Origin: Chara braunii
Taxonomy: Eukaryota; Streptophyta; Charophyceae; Charales; Characeae
DNA length: 33,734 nt
Direction: 5' to 3'
NCBI GenBank assembly: GCA_003427395.1
Contig: BFEA01000079.1
Coordinates: forward strand, 1,755,760-1,789,493
How positions within the stretch are numbered: the stretch's first letter is position 1; each line of letters opens with the position of its first letter. The position numbers and the translations under genes were made by a program. The notes below the pieces were generated by a model. That model did no database searches, was not told the origin of the DNA, and saw only the letters and a list, made by a program, of their open reading frames with translations. Below, piece by piece: positions 1-11,157 of this stretch.

Positions 1-311
1 GAGGGAACACCACATGTAGCCAGTTGTCCCTCCAATAGCTCTCCCTGCGAAATATGTAATCAGCAATCATGTCGTATGTGGTGCCCTTCACTCCCTTCTC
101 TGCCCTCTTCACCGATTAGGTGATGACGAGCGTGTGTCTCGAGGTCAAGGACTCATTAGCCCTAATAGTGAAACTCTGATGTCCCACATGTCTGTAGCAG
201 AACCTCTCAATCAATCTACCCCACTTAGGGGCAGTCTCACGGTGACGGGCCAGCTTGGACAGAAGGTGCACTCTCACTAATGCAAATACTCCCTCCAAGA
301 CCTGGCCAGAT
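1..311. other. No recognisable gene at left edge
   Basis: The open frames here are short and have no protein features I recognise. The sequence runs directly into the repeat array that follows. Confidence 0.5.
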
Positions 312-555
312 AGCAATCAGCAACTCAATGTGGAGGCATGTCTGAATGGTCTAACTGAACTGCAACTCGATATAGGGCCCGCCTGAATGGGTCCGACTGA
401 ACAGCAACTCAATATAATGCCCGCCTTAATGGCCCCGGCTGAACAACAGCTATCTCAGAAGAAAGGGCCCGCCTGAACGCCTGAAGGGTCAGGGCGAACA
501 ACAACAATATCAAATAGGCTCGCCTGAAGGGCCCGCCTGAACAGCAACTGATCGG
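312..555. repeat. Degenerate tandem array, 41-50 bp unit
   Basis: About five imperfect units each begin near CCTGAATGG or CCTGAAGGG, run through CTGAACAGCAACTCAATAT, and end in GGGCCCG. Unit starts lie near 341, 382, 424, 472 and 522, so the period drifts from 41 to 50 bp. The frequent stops and the drifting period argue against a coding repeat. Confidence 0.7.
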
Positions 556-771
556 TAAAACATCTCATGCACAGTGACCAGTCATAGATGCTAAGTGTAC
601 TAGGGCCGGACTGACCCAAATCACCTGTGCAGGGACTGAACTGCCAATGCTCTCCGTGCGAGGGGAAATGTCATGTGCATGAGGTGTTGCTGATCAGCAA
701 GGAAGTAAATCAACGGAAGCGTGAAGGCAAAGCAATCCTATTGCTCGGGCGTACGTGAACTCGCACTCAAA

Positions 772-1106
772 CCACAATATCCAGCCTAGGCGCACACATA
801 TCCAGCGCAAGTGCACATGGGCGCGCGCTCAAGTAACGAAATTCAGCCTGGGCGCACGTGGGCGTACACTCTAATAGCAATGCCAAGCTTGGACGCACAT
901 GGGCGTACACTCTAATTGCAATGCCAAGCTTGAGCGCGCATGGACGCGCACTCTAACAGCAATGTCAAGCTTGGGCGCGCATGGACGCACACTCTAACAA
1001 CAATGCCAAGCTTGGGCGCGCACGAGCGCGCACTCTAACTGCAATATCAAGCTTAGGCGCGCACGGGCGTGCACTCTAACAGCAATGTCAAGCTCGGGCG
1101 CGACGG
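772..1106. repeat. 41-bp minisatellite, about eight units
   Basis: The motif CAATGCCAAGCTTGGGCG recurs at 878, 919, 960, 1001, 1042 and 1083, an exact 41-bp period. More diverged units start near 837 and 796. Every good unit carries an AAGCTT or near-AAGCTT site followed by alternating purine-pyrimidine GCGCGCA-type sequence and ACTCTAA. The regular period with scattered substitutions indicates a tandem satellite or minisatellite. It is not a protein repeat, because 41 is not a multiple of three. Confidence 0.92.
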
Positions 1107-4100
1107 TTCCCCGACGCTGATCTCAGTCACTGCAACGCACTTATCCTGACTGTAATATGAAACTTAGAAACTCACTGGCCAAAATTGGGATAGTAGCTAC
1201 CCATTGTTGATTTTGAACTCTCCAGCGAGGTCTCCCGATCGTTTTCCTCAGCCAAGCGTCCGACTTTTTGCCAGTCATCGACCACTAACACAACGACTCA
1301 CACACGACCCGTGTCACCTTTCCAGGAAACGCAGTCCCAAATCGATTGGGCTCATACTAGGACCTCATTTAATAAAAGCTCCCCGAAAAACCCTGGGTAC
1401 TAGATTAGTCCTTATGTCTCATGGCAGTGGCAGAGCACTCAGTCCTCAATACAGGATCCCATGTGTGAAGGCCCTGAACGCTGCTGACTCTTTGGGTGTT
1501 GGAGCTCTAAATGTCCGAGGCATGCAGCCGAAGAAAATCCCGTACTAAGAGGCAGTGATTTCGAGCCCAAGACGGGTCAGATCTCTATCCCACAAATATA
1601 ATATAAGGCATAATACCGAGGCCGCGCTCGTGACCGTTGTGACAGCCTTACACATCGAACTGCACGTACATTTGGTATAGAATATGTCTCACACACAGTG
1701 CTCAAGTTTGCTTCATAGCGGCTCTGAGTATGAGCCTGATTTTTCTCATAGTCAAGATTAAACTCAAAATATAATTTAAGTGAGATAACTTTGGTCCTCA
1801 GTTACACCCCTCGGGCGCGGTCCATGATCATGTTGGATACAAGTTACCCTGTTGGTCGTGTGCAACACAATCCAGTATTATTACGACAACATACTGACGT
1901 TAATGAGTACCAACACTAAGCTTATTCCTCGGAGATGTTAAGAACATCTCTTTCTTAGGCGATACCCCGAAACACCATAATTAGAATCATGATAGTATTC
2001 GTCGGGAAATGTTGGCTTTGGCTTTTGATAGATAATTAAAGAAAAAAACTTTCTTAACCAGCTACTCAATTGCACCACTCGTCTCTGCTGAAAATCAGCC
2101 TCTCTGCTTAATTACTGCAAAGAGCAGAAGGTGTGTAGTTCCGCTAATTCATAATTGACTCTTTTGTAAAAACACGACACTCAAACATTCTTTTCTTTTG
2201 TCCCTCATCTCATCAGAATAGTGCACGACATGCTTCTCACGAAAGCCTCTGCCCAATCATTGATCAACATGAGAATTATTGTGCCGTCTAATACCACTCC
2301 AGATTCAGCATAGACATCATTATTCCCTCGTTACTTAGGAATCAACCAACGCTAGCATATTCCTATGAAGAAACGAGGAGTGACCCTTGCTTATATGATG
2401 CACGGTCGTAACGAATATCAAGACACAGTATGAGTCTCGTTCAAAAACTAGACACAACAAGCATGGTTTATCAGGCACTCATGCTAGGTACACCATCATG
2501 CATTGAAGGCTTCATACACTCAGAGTGGCCGGTAATACCGTTTTTCCCAAACTTATCATTCCCTGTTCGGACTAACCCTTAAAAGATTGCGATAGTGGGG
2601 ATGATTGAGATTTGGAGACTAAGTCGTAATCAGATCGTCATTATCGCAACCTATTTCAAATTACTCCCTCTCCAGCAGAAACTTTACGAAAAGATATACG
2701 ACCTTCCTCATAACACACTCCTATCCGCCCACTAAGGGACATCAGAGGACAAGACAACGTGTAGAAAAGTTCTTAACATTCTCCCTTTTTTTTTTTAATG
2801 GGACCGGCCTTGCACCCAAGATGGAATCACATCTCAATATAGTTCTTTGACTAGTAGGATGGACCTCAATAGGCAAATGTAAAAAGTTCGTTGCTCACCA
2901 TTACGCTTGCCAAAACTCAGTCAAAGTGCTGATTCACTGATTTCCATCAGGCGAGGCAACCCTCGAATGCCAGTAGGAGGGGTTTAGTAACCAAGAAACA
3001 AAGGCACAATTTTAATCGAACAACCCATACCACGACAAGTTAAAAGGAAAGCGAGCACATACAGGAGCCAATGGATCATGAGAAAGTAAACTCTTATTTG
3101 ATCGGTCCATTCACATGGCACTTAAAAACAATCGTTGGAGTTTTTTGGTGAAAGTTCATTCATAGGTCGAACTTCATTGAGTTGAAGGTCACGTAGCCTC
3201 GTGTAGCATTCCTTCTCGGTCGATGTACGCGCAAATTGGTGCTACTCGATGACCTAAGCTCAAACAAGTCTGCCGCTCATAACTTAGTGTTAGCTCTGTT
3301 TACCGCGAGCCGAAATAAATTTTGTGTCATTAACGCCTTATATCTTTCTTAGTCTCTCACGTCCATCACATCAAGATGGGAGCCGAGCGCGCAGTTACCA
3401 GAAGCGGAGGAGAAGTTAAATCTCAGAAGGGGAAAAGGATAGTCGTAGCTGAAGTCTACAAGGATCACCACTCAGAGTCCTTTTTCGGGGAAAGCGCCCG
3501 ACTTGCCAGTATTCTGTTGCAGGATACCTGCTCCACTGATCATCCCGTATCTTTTCCCCATCAGGTAAAGCTATCTACTTTATCGTCTCAGCCTCATCAT
3601 CATCGCGAGCTTGCTTCGTCTGCAGTAAGGGTTAGACACCTCTCAAGAGCTGGCATATCTCGCACCTTGACAGAGTGACCGGTCCAAGCCAAGAGTTACA
3701 ACACGAACAAGAACCTAGGTGACATCAATAAGAAAACAAAAGAGAAGGAGAGGAGTATGTCAATTATTCACGCATATCTTCCCTAGGGACTTTGACTTCT
3801 GCAGCTCGGGAGACCTCGATACACGTACACCAGCATCATTTTGTCACTGCCTGTTACTACCTCACGGCCACATCGGCTGCACTCACGACGCAGTGGTCAA
3901 TCGAAGATGACGTCAACCGATTTATCTCACTCTGCACCCTCCCACACGCACCCCCTCACCGTCCTCTATTCCCGCTCACTGATCATAAGAGAACTGCATA
4001 GCGCGTGCGCGAGGTTTCTATTACCCACTCATTCTAATGGGTGGCAACTGCAGTAAATCCACGCTTGAGTGAGAGACTATCCAATTTGTGACCAATAGAA

Positions 4101-4289
4101 CCGATGAATGATTGGGATCAAAACTATTTGCCCCAAAGGATTTGGATCCTTCACAGGAGAAACCAAACTTGGCGGACTGATGCTGGATTTGTTTGTTATC
4201 CTCTTTCCCCTCGTCATCTTCTGTATTTTGTTTGAGGAATTATCGGCTTCATGCGACCAAGAGATTGCATAATTTTTAGAACCCCCTGA
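1107..4289. other. Unassigned intergenic DNA
   Basis: I see no coding region, RNA gene or clear repeat here. The frames at 1204-1548 and 3376-3678 are open for 100-114 codons but show no recognisable motif, and their composition matches the surrounding sequence. I treat them as chance frames. Confidence 0.5.
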
Positions 4290-4307
4290 GTGTCATATAT
4301 ATGACAC
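4290..4307. repeat. Perfect 18-bp palindrome
   Basis: GTGTCATATATATGACAC reads identically on both strands. It stands alone in otherwise featureless DNA. It could be a dimer-binding site or simply chance in AT-rich sequence. Confidence 0.6.
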
Positions 4308-5943
4308 CAGCTTACATGTGTGAACGAGCTCATGAGCAACTTCTGTTTCTTTGAGGGTGCTTCTTCTTTGCTGAATGGACTCGATTTAATCTAGTATGAG
4401 TTCCCCTACCAGGTCTAGATCACATTTCCGCCTGATGGTTATATCGAAACTCGATTTATCTCGACCGACTTAGAATTATATTTCTGGTTCCCCAAGCCCT
4501 TTGCTGTTCGCAGGACTTTTCCTTGGTGGACCACTATGCATGGGCGACGTCAGTCAATCCCGACTCTATTTTTTAAATTGTGTTTGTATTTTGTCGTGCC
4601 TTCCATTTAGGATTTACGCTCGTCTTAGCGAACGTGCTGGAATTTTGTTTTCCTCCAATTTTTTCTGATTTCATAAATCATGGTTATCTATTAGTCCTTT
4701 TTTCATGCATATACATTTTGGAGATGTCCTTGCAAGCCCCTTGAAATTTTGTTAATGAATGATAGACTAGGATTCAACGTAGCAACTCGTGCACTTCTTA
4801 CCCCGCGCATGAATTGTTTTTTCGAACTTTTCATTTTCAACTTGACTGTAGGAATTAGGTGCAACTTCACCAAAACTTATCGTGACTGTTTTGGTGCCTT
4901 TTCTATCTTGCAAACATACTTATTTCTGAGTCGCGTTCTTGCATACAATATTTGTTCGCTTTCCCAACCCCTTTTTTCACGCCATCATTAATAAACTGTT
5001 ACTAGTCTTTCTCCTCCTTTTCACGCTCTTTTTTTTTTCTTTTTTTCGTTTAATTTTGGCCTTGCTCTATACCACTTTCCATAACCTCCTTTCCCACCTT
5101 TGTCCACACACAGAAAGGCTTTGTTAATCCCTCGAGTAATCGTAGAAGTCGAACGGCAACGTGTAAGGAGGCTCTGAACCCTTCACACTACGATCAAGTT
5201 GGCGACCAATTACGTCACACGGATCAACATGGCCTTCCTGTGCACCTCTCCCCTTCTCATCCTCCCCTCTCCTATCCCTCATGATCATTATCTTTGCCTC
5301 CTTTTCGCAACTATAAATCTCGCAAGTGCATCGTTTTTACTCGCTCACAATACATCGACCAATTTTGTTGGAGTAGTGGCTAGATAAGGATGTGATCAGT
5401 GAATCGAAAAGTCATGATGAGTCAGTTGCAACTATGCGAAATTGCACGCGGGATCAAGGCGGCGAACTGCAGGATGTGAGTGAGTCGGCGTGGTAGTGTA
5501 ATAGATGGGGTAACAATTGTTTGGGTTTTAGTGTTGAGTACATCGCGGTCGGGATCCCCAGTGCTAAAGCGAGGTGAGGTGTGTTGGTGGTTGGCCAGGG
5601 GGCCTAGGGACATAACTCGAGAGTATAACGTTTTGCATTTTGTCCTCTTCTTCCTCATCCTATTTTTGGAGTTGAATGACAAAATGTCAGGCTTCCATCT
5701 CAATCGAGCAAGTATATGTTATTTCCTCTCCCTCTGTCGTTCTCTTTCGATGGATGTCTGAGTGAATAATGTTGATTGTACATGCATGACTTGTGATGGT
5801 TGCACGTGTGTGAATGTGTTCTTGAGTCTCACCTTCCGTTTCGCCCTCCATTTTTAAAATCTCGCCGGGCAAAGATCTTGAAAGCACGAGAGCCAAAAAA
5901 GGTTGTCCCATGCGATCAACGACTTCTCGATGCTAGTTTGTAT
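4308..5943. other. Unassigned pyrimidine-rich intergenic DNA
   Basis: From about 4560 to 5130 the plus strand is rich in T and C (many TTTTC and CCTTTT runs), which produces short hydrophobic spurious frames. No domain, splice pattern or RNA gene is recognised. Confidence 0.5.
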
Positions 5944-6009
5944 GATCTCCCTCACTCAGATCTTAGAAGGGTTGATGATCTCCCTCACTCAGATCTTGGG
6001 AGGGTTGAT
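5944..6009. repeat. Two-copy 33-bp tandem repeat
   Basis: The segment beginning GATCTCCCTCACTCAGATCT and ending AGGGTTGAT occurs at 5944-5976 and again directly at 5977-6009, with about two differences. The period is a multiple of three and lies in an open frame, but I recognise no protein. Confidence 0.9.
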
Positions 6010-7360
6010 ATGTTGATGGTGGATGACTGGATGAATGTGGCTCACTTTTCTTTTCTCCCTATCTCAAAATTTTTCATGAGACATCTTTTATGCTCTCAAT
6101 CAATGAAGTCGGTTCGCCTCTCGCTACAATCTTCCACTTGCAAGAAGAGTGTAACGAGGAGATTAATTGTGTCCCCACTAATCATGACCGAGAAGCACTC
6201 CGGTCGACTAACATTCTTCCACCTGCTTCCTTTTCATCTTCGTTTTCAATGAATATCCCCTTTCGGCTCGGTTAGAGGTATAACCTGTTTGCGGATGTAA
6301 TTGAAGGGTTTTGGAATGGGCACCCGTTAAAGTTGCTTACCTAGTAAAGATCTTCGCTCCTCTTGTTGCTTTGAAGACGATGCCTATCGATCCGGATAGT
6401 TATTTCTGATATCGTCACTCGGATCTTGTTTTTGCTTTTTTGCTCTTTTGAAGAACCATGCTAATCTCTTCAGAAACTTTTCCTAAGCTCATTCATCCCC
6501 TTTTCGTGTAGAAATATCAGGCGTGAAACTCACATCGTATTGCTGGATTTCCTCTGCGAAGGCACTTCCCGAAGTTAAAAGAGGTTGATCGCCTTAATTT
6601 GTGAGCAATGGATGTGAGTATCGCCCATGTGGACTGAACCAGCGGAGTCATTGAGGTGCCGACTTCTGGAATATCCCCACATACGACCTTTCCCATACAA
6701 CAAGGAAAGGACACGTATCTGCGAGTGGGACATACGAAAAGCCATAGCCAGGACCGGCAGCCCTTATCATTTTCTCTTCGGAACACGGTGTTCTGGGTTT
6801 GTCAATTCCGGTTTCATGATTGTTCATCCTCGTTTTCATCCCTACTCTGTTTCACTGGCTATTAACGATTTCAATGGTATCTTGTGGCCGACAACTGCTC
6901 TCCACTGACCTCGCATGTTGTGCAGCGATTGTTATCGAACGGAGCGCTTTCAAGGGCAAGAGTTCAACTATTAAACACATTGCGAAGAGGAGTTCAAGGA
7001 AGCAATGTGCGCGCAGCCCCCTGATCTGGATTCCGAGCTCTGCGAAGAACGTCGTACGTCCCTCGTTCGAAACCGAGATCCGATATGCATTCCCTCTCCC
7101 TTTCGGCCCAAAGAACGATGTCACGCTGCCTGCGACAAAGTGTTAAGATACGTTTTGGATTACGTAGTCGGTGGGAAAGGCATTCATTTTTGTTGTTCCC
7201 GCTTTGCTCGTCGCTCCATATTGCAGACCACATGGGAGATTCCAGTTCTGTCTAGGTCTCCATACTCAAATTTTTCAAAAATCCTTGGCACACCCCATTT
7301 TGCCACTTTCCAGACTTCTAAGTACTCCGACAGAAAAGCTGAGCAGGGCGTGAGGTTGAA
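6010..7360. other. Unassigned intergenic DNA
   Basis: Overlapping short frames on both strands between 6500 and 7400 show no recognisable domain. A degraded unknown gene cannot be excluded, but nothing supports one. Confidence 0.45.
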
Positions 7361-7380
7361 CGTCACATGTCCATGTGACG
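7361..7380. repeat. 20-bp palindrome with 9-bp arms
   Basis: CGTCACATG and CATGTGACG are perfect inverted arms separated by two bases. The arms contain ACGTCA/TGACG-like and CACATG/CATGTG elements, which bZIP or bHLH proteins can bind in plants. No gene lies close enough to assign a regulatory role. Confidence 0.55.
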
Positions 7381-8131
7381 ACTTACTCTCCTCCTGCCTC
7401 ACAAGCATCCCTTAGCATGCAAGCCCACAAAACAACCTATGGGCTGAGTATCATGTCAATGCGGGGTACCATTTGGGTAGGATATGGATCTACGTGTCAT
7501 GTGTGCCCCCCCAAAACCCCTCTTTCTTTTTGGACAAAACTATATTCTTCTCTCAAATTCACCTTTCACCAACCACAACTCCTAAGCCAATACAGGGGAC
7601 CCGTGCAGGCATAGCTCTCTCTCACAATCAAGGGGATGCATGTTGCCCCCTGCCGTAATAGCCATGGTCAGGGAGTCCGGTGGGGCAGCTAGTGCAGGCT
7701 TTTCGTTCAAACTTCTAATTATTATCACTATTATTATTACTATTATTAGGGGAAATTGTTGAACTACCCCTAAACATTTGGGTATTTTATTAGATACCCC
7801 TACAACACAGGGGTACGCTGAAATGCCCCAGACTTCTGCACCTGCCCCAGTCCCACTCATTGGCAACTTCGCCATATGCCCTGGCGCTGGGCTGCAGGGG
7901 CCCGTGCATTTCTTTGACATCTGCAGGTTCCAACAGTCTAAAATACCAGGGCATGCCCAGTAGGGGTGTATGCAAAAGATGACAGATGTAATTGGCGAGC
8001 GGGGTATTTACTATTTCGCAAAGTTTCGCTACTGTCATAGGGGAATTTTGCCATACCCATGCCCTTTCGGGGTATCTGACAAAGCGTGGTGGAGACCTGC
8101 TCCTCCTCCTCCTCCTTACTCCTTGGACTAC
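7381..8131. repeat. Region with degenerate ACCCC/GGGGTA repeats and an ATT microsatellite
   Basis: An ATT-type microsatellite lies at about 7716-7749. From about 7748 to 8085 the sequence repeatedly uses AGGGGAAATT, ACTACCCC, GATACCCC and GGGGTAT. Two directly repeated blocks, AGGGGAAATTGTTGAACTACCC and AGGGGAATTTTGCCATACCC in shortened form, mark the edges near 7748 and 8039. This looks like an old, decayed repeat array or element. No gene is seen. Confidence 0.45.
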
Positions 8132-8220
8132 GTGCCTGGCTCCACTACTCACCACACGCAAAAAATTCAAGAAACATTGCGATGTATCTTGCACGTGGTG
8201 AGAGTAGTGGAGAGAGGCCC
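8132..8220. mobile_element. Fold-back MITE-like element, GGGCCTC family
   Basis: The left end reads GGCTCCACTACTCACCAC. The reverse complement of the right end reads GGGCCTCTCTCCACTACTC followed by TCACCAC. The centre is itself nearly self-complementary (AAGAAACAT through ATGTATCTT), so almost the whole 89 bp can fold into one hairpin. Its ends match the other copies at 10015, 10950, 12723 and 14060, which places it in the same non-autonomous terminal-inverted-repeat family. I see no convincing target duplication. Confidence 0.7.
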
Positions 8221-8327
8221 ACAGTCGGGTCTATGCAAAATGAGAATGAATCTTCTGCTTGAACATGGAAAGTTACACCGCCATATTTTTTGTCTATTGT
8301 GCATGTACTGAGGAGTGGAGCAAGAAG
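8216..8327. mobile_element. MITE copy with conserved internal sequence
   Basis: The interior TGCAAAATGAGAATGAATCT, then GAACATGGAAAG, then TTGTGCATGTACTGAG, closely matches the copy at 10950-11049 and the reverse complement of 10015-10139. The right end has decayed to GGAGTGGAGCAAG, where other copies read GTAGTGGAGCGAGGCCC. The left end abuts or shares the terminus of the fold-back at 8132-8220, so the two copies may be nested or recombined. Confidence 0.72.
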
Positions 8328-8384
8328 AGAGCATGAAGTAGCAGGAAAGGCTGAGAGGTTTCACACACTTGACGCAGAACTTAC

Positions 8385-9025
8385 AGACCATAATGAAGGC
8401 CCTTCCTTTTTTCCCTTTTTCCCCTCTCCCTCCCTTCTCCCTTTGCCCCTATTTTTTTTTTTTTTTTTCGTTTGTCCCCTTTTCCTTTCTTTCTTTCTTC
8501 CTTCGGTTCATCGAGTTCGTCGTTTCAGTGAATGTTGGACCTGCCGCCAGGTCGATCAAAGCGGCGGGAGGGCTCAGCAGGCAAAGGACAGAGTTAGGTG
8601 GGGTGACCGGCAGCACTCCCAAAGGCCCGACAAGGCCCCCAAGCTCCATCGGTATCGTAAGGAACCCGTGCCAGGGAGGCGCGGGGGTGGGGCGGCCAAA
8701 TGGCATAAGGACCGGTGCCAACCCTCCGACCCACCTCCGGCCCTGCTCAGTCAATCCCCTGTAGCCCAGGGTAATCAATGCTGGCAGGGATACACATTCT
8801 CATGTCTCACTTGAAAAAAAGACGTATTCAAGGGACGCTGGACCCAGTTTCCAGCAGGTGATGCTCCCCACCAATAGATGGAGCGGCCCGCTGACAAAGC
8901 CTCAATCCCGGTCGTTCTCTTACCACCACTGGGATAGAGGGCTTGCACAAGGGCTTTGTCAGAAGAAGAAGATGAAGAAGAGAGGGAAACAAAAAAAAGA
9001 AAAAAAAAAGAAAGAAGAAGAAGAA

Positions 9026-9062
<37 letters not shown>

Positions 9063-9078
9063 AGACCATAATGAAGGC
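8385..9078 (+). mobile_element. Retroposon insertion flanked by a 16-bp target-site duplication
   Basis: AGACCATAATGAAGGC occurs at 8385-8400 and again perfectly at 9063-9078. The 662 bp between them (8401-9062) end in an A-rich tail, poly-A interrupted by G and then a (GAAA)n run, directly against the right copy. A perfect duplication of this length next to an A-rich tail is the signature of target-primed reverse transcription. The LINE frame reads in register into the left copy and out of the right copy, so removing the insert leaves a continuous frame. The insert starts with a long pyrimidine tract (8401-8505). Its body (8506-8965) is GC-rich and I do not recognise it. Confidence 0.85.
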
Positions 9079-9648
9079 TTTACCAGTGGATTGGATTCAT
9101 ACGGTACGGCAGGAAAGGTATATACCAGGTGCGTGGTTTAAAGACAAAAATCAATGGCCAGCCCAGGCAGACTGTGAAAACTAGCAAAACAAATATCTCC
9201 TACCTGCTAGGAAGCCGGCGGTGGCTATATGGAGGAGACTAGGGACCACTCTGAAGAAAGTGTCAGCTGCCCCGACAAGCTCAGATCTGACAGGACTTGT
9301 ACCAGTATGTGTGTTAGGAGAACAGCGCATCATGTTTTCGGCGTATTTTCCCTACCGGTTGGACACCAAAGCCAAAGACCTTACTCTAGATCCTCATGAT
9401 TGGTACTCAACCAGGACTCATCCACAACACCACATTGTTCCTCTCTTTCATCATTCAGCTAAATCTGGCTTATGCGCTGATGTTACCTGTTTATGATATA
9501 GACCGGAGCAGCATCACAAAATGGCGGACAAAAGGATACGTGGTTACTACCGACACCTCGTATCAATTCTGGACATCGCTGAAGTCGCGGCCCGGGGTGG
9601 TTGCTAAGCATCCTGGACTTCTCTGGCTCATACTGCATAATGCAGTAC

Positions 9649-9910
9649 CAACTCAGGCCATGCTGTATTGCAGACGAAAAACGGGTACTTACTACTCGGG
9701 CCATGCTGTATTGCAGACGAAAAAAGGGTACTCAGGCCATGCTGTATTGCAGACGAAAAAAGGGTACTCCTTTTTGCACAGCTTGCAATGTCGGATATGC
9801 GGTGGAAGATCAGCAGCATCTTTGGACTACATGTCAGAACATGTAAGAAAGATCTGTCAAGATCAGCGGCACCTTTGGACTACATGTCAGAATGTAAGAA
9901 AGATCTGGCA
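9649..9910. repeat. Two short tandem duplications inside the LINE remnant
   Basis: The block CAGGCCATGCTGTATTGCAG with its ACGAAAAAAGGGTACT tail occurs three times between 9655 and 9770. Just downstream, a block from CAGCATCTTTGGACTACATG to AAGAAAGATCTG occurs twice (about 9811-9858 and 9865-9910). The duplications cause the frame changes seen in the zinc-knuckle region. Confidence 0.88.
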
Positions 9911-10014
9911 ACAATGGCGTCAAGCCCTGGTCACCCCAGAAGACTGGGTAGAAATCTGGTCAAATGACTCGGAAGTGATCTGTGATCTTGCTGGGAACCG
10001 TTAACAGAGGCTAC

Positions 10015-10139
10015 GGGCCTTGCTGCACTACTCTTGAAATGCACAAAAGACAAAAATCATGGCCGTGTATCTTTCCATATTCTAGCGGAAGATTCCCTCT
10101 CATTTTGCACATTTCGAGAGTACTAGTGCAGCGAGGCCC
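10015..10139. mobile_element. MITE, complete copy of the GGGCCTC family (125 bp)
   Basis: The left terminus is GGGCCTTGCTGCACTACTCT, followed by GAAATGCACAAAA. The reverse complement of the right terminus is GGGCCTCGCTGCACTAGTAC, followed by TCTCGAAATGTGCAAAA. The terminal inverted repeats are therefore about 36 bp and imperfect. The interior (GATACACGGCCATG and GAATCTTCC on the minus strand) matches the copies at 8216 and 10950. It sits 10 bp after the last LINE stop codon and appears to have inserted into the LINE sequence. It is far too short to encode a transposase. Confidence 0.85.
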
Positions 10140-10949
10140 TATGTGTAGGAGGAGACGTTACGACCGATTGTATTATGGCGTGGCATCGTTTGGAAGCAAA
10201 AGAAACGAGGTCGTAAAAGATGGACAAAGAATCTCAGCTCCTGCTATTTTTTTTTCACAGGATAAAACGAACGCAACATCAGGCAAGTGAGACTGGAACA
10301 AACGCATCAACAGAAAAGAGCAGGACAGAGAGAGCTGGGATTCAATGGTTTAAAAAGACATGGTGGGTGGCATGTCCAGCCCTTGTTGCTATAGACACTT
10401 GCAAAAGCTGACATCGCACACGGACCTTAGCCCAGGGACTGTAGAACAGTGAGTGACAATTTGGTATCGGTTTGATTGTTTTGATTGTAGTTTACATCAG
10501 TTTCCTTCTGAATTATTGTTTGATGATTGATCAGTCGTCAAGGTGAAAAAGATGTTCATATTTTGCAGCTGTTTCTACAGGCACTTGGTAGTTTTGGTTT
10601 TTGTCGGAATGTAGATAGACGACAGACAAAGATTGAGACTTTTTTGGGTCCCTTTTTCGGTTTTCGGTTTATTTTCAAACAATGCTTTAACTGTTTTCTA
10701 CTTCCGCTACAAACCTGTTGGACAGTAGCCTTAGATTCGCTCTTTGTTTTTCTGCGGAACCTTTCACAGGGGAGGGGAGGGCCTGGGCTCCACCTGCTAC
10801 GTGAGGTCGGAGACCTTTCAGCCTGAGCCCCCTGAATTCCCATCTACACCAAGTTATTTCTATTTCTACCCTTGGGCACTGGGCCCTGGAATATAAAAAA
10901 GTTTTTCGGGGGAGAGGTGGGTGAGGTGGGGGCGGGGGGGGGGGAGAAC
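10140..10949. other. Probable LINE 3' remainder and unassigned DNA
   Basis: The first 130 bp keep a short frame with MAWHRLEAKETR-like residues, compatible with the region after the zinc knuckle in LINE ORFs. The rest, T-rich and then G-rich with a (G)n run at about 10936, shows no recognisable element. Confidence 0.35.
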
Positions 10950-11049
10950 AACACGTGCAAAATGAGAATGAATCTTCACCTAGAACATGGAACGATACAC
11001 CACCATGAATTCGTTTTTTGTGCATGTACTGAGTAGTGGAGCGAGGCCC
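10950..11049. mobile_element. MITE copy of the GGGCCTC family
   Basis: It begins ACACGTGCAAAATGAGAATG, continues with AGAACATGGAACGATACACC, and ends GAGTAGTGGAGCGAGGCCC. The right terminal repeat is intact. The left one is replaced by a G-rich run, so this copy is 5'-truncated or was rearranged at the G tract. Confidence 0.78.
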
Positions 11050-11100
11050 TATGAAAGAAAGAAAGATAAAAAAACGACGCACGTAGAAACAGGAAAACAG

Positions 11101-11157
11101 CACGTGAAAAATGAGAATCAATCTTCTGCTAGAACACGGAAGCGTAAACTGAGGCCC
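11101..11157. mobile_element. Internal fragment of the same MITE family
   Basis: CACGTGAAAAATGAGAATCA, then ATCTTCTGCTAGAACACGGA, matches the interior of the copies at 8216 and 10950. It ends in GAGGCCC after a deletion of the second half. Confidence 0.72.

Larger units (their letters stand above)
8330..10014 (+). pseudogene. Decayed LINE-type retrotransposon, 3' part of the reverse-transcriptase ORF
   Basis: This is the tail of a non-LTR retrotransposon polyprotein broken by stops and frameshifts. One frame runs up to the insertion at 8401, resumes at 9063, passes a single TAG near 9181 and continues to about 9490. A second frame takes over, with FWTSLKSRPG, LLWLILHNAVPTQ and CRRK. This is the usual run of a LINE segment downstream of the RT core, where LW and the basic CRRK precede the zinc knuckle. 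A third frame then encodes a CCHC knuckle, CTAC followed by QQHLWTTC (codons at 9775, 9784, 9817 and 9832), as in the zf-RVT domain, and ends in a KIWQQW-like stretch. Short internal tandem duplications interrupt it. The RT catalytic core (YADD) is not seen here. The family assignment rests on the knuckle and its context. The copy is inactive. Confidence 0.72.

Noticed and set aside
1204-1548. A 114-codon frame as a gene
   Set aside because: It has no recognisable motif, no homologous-looking segments and no supporting codon pattern. It is of chance length for this much sequence.
8401-9062. A protein gene in the retroposon body
   Set aside because: The open frames arise from pyrimidine and purine tracts and GC-rich sequence open in several frames. 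No motif is seen.
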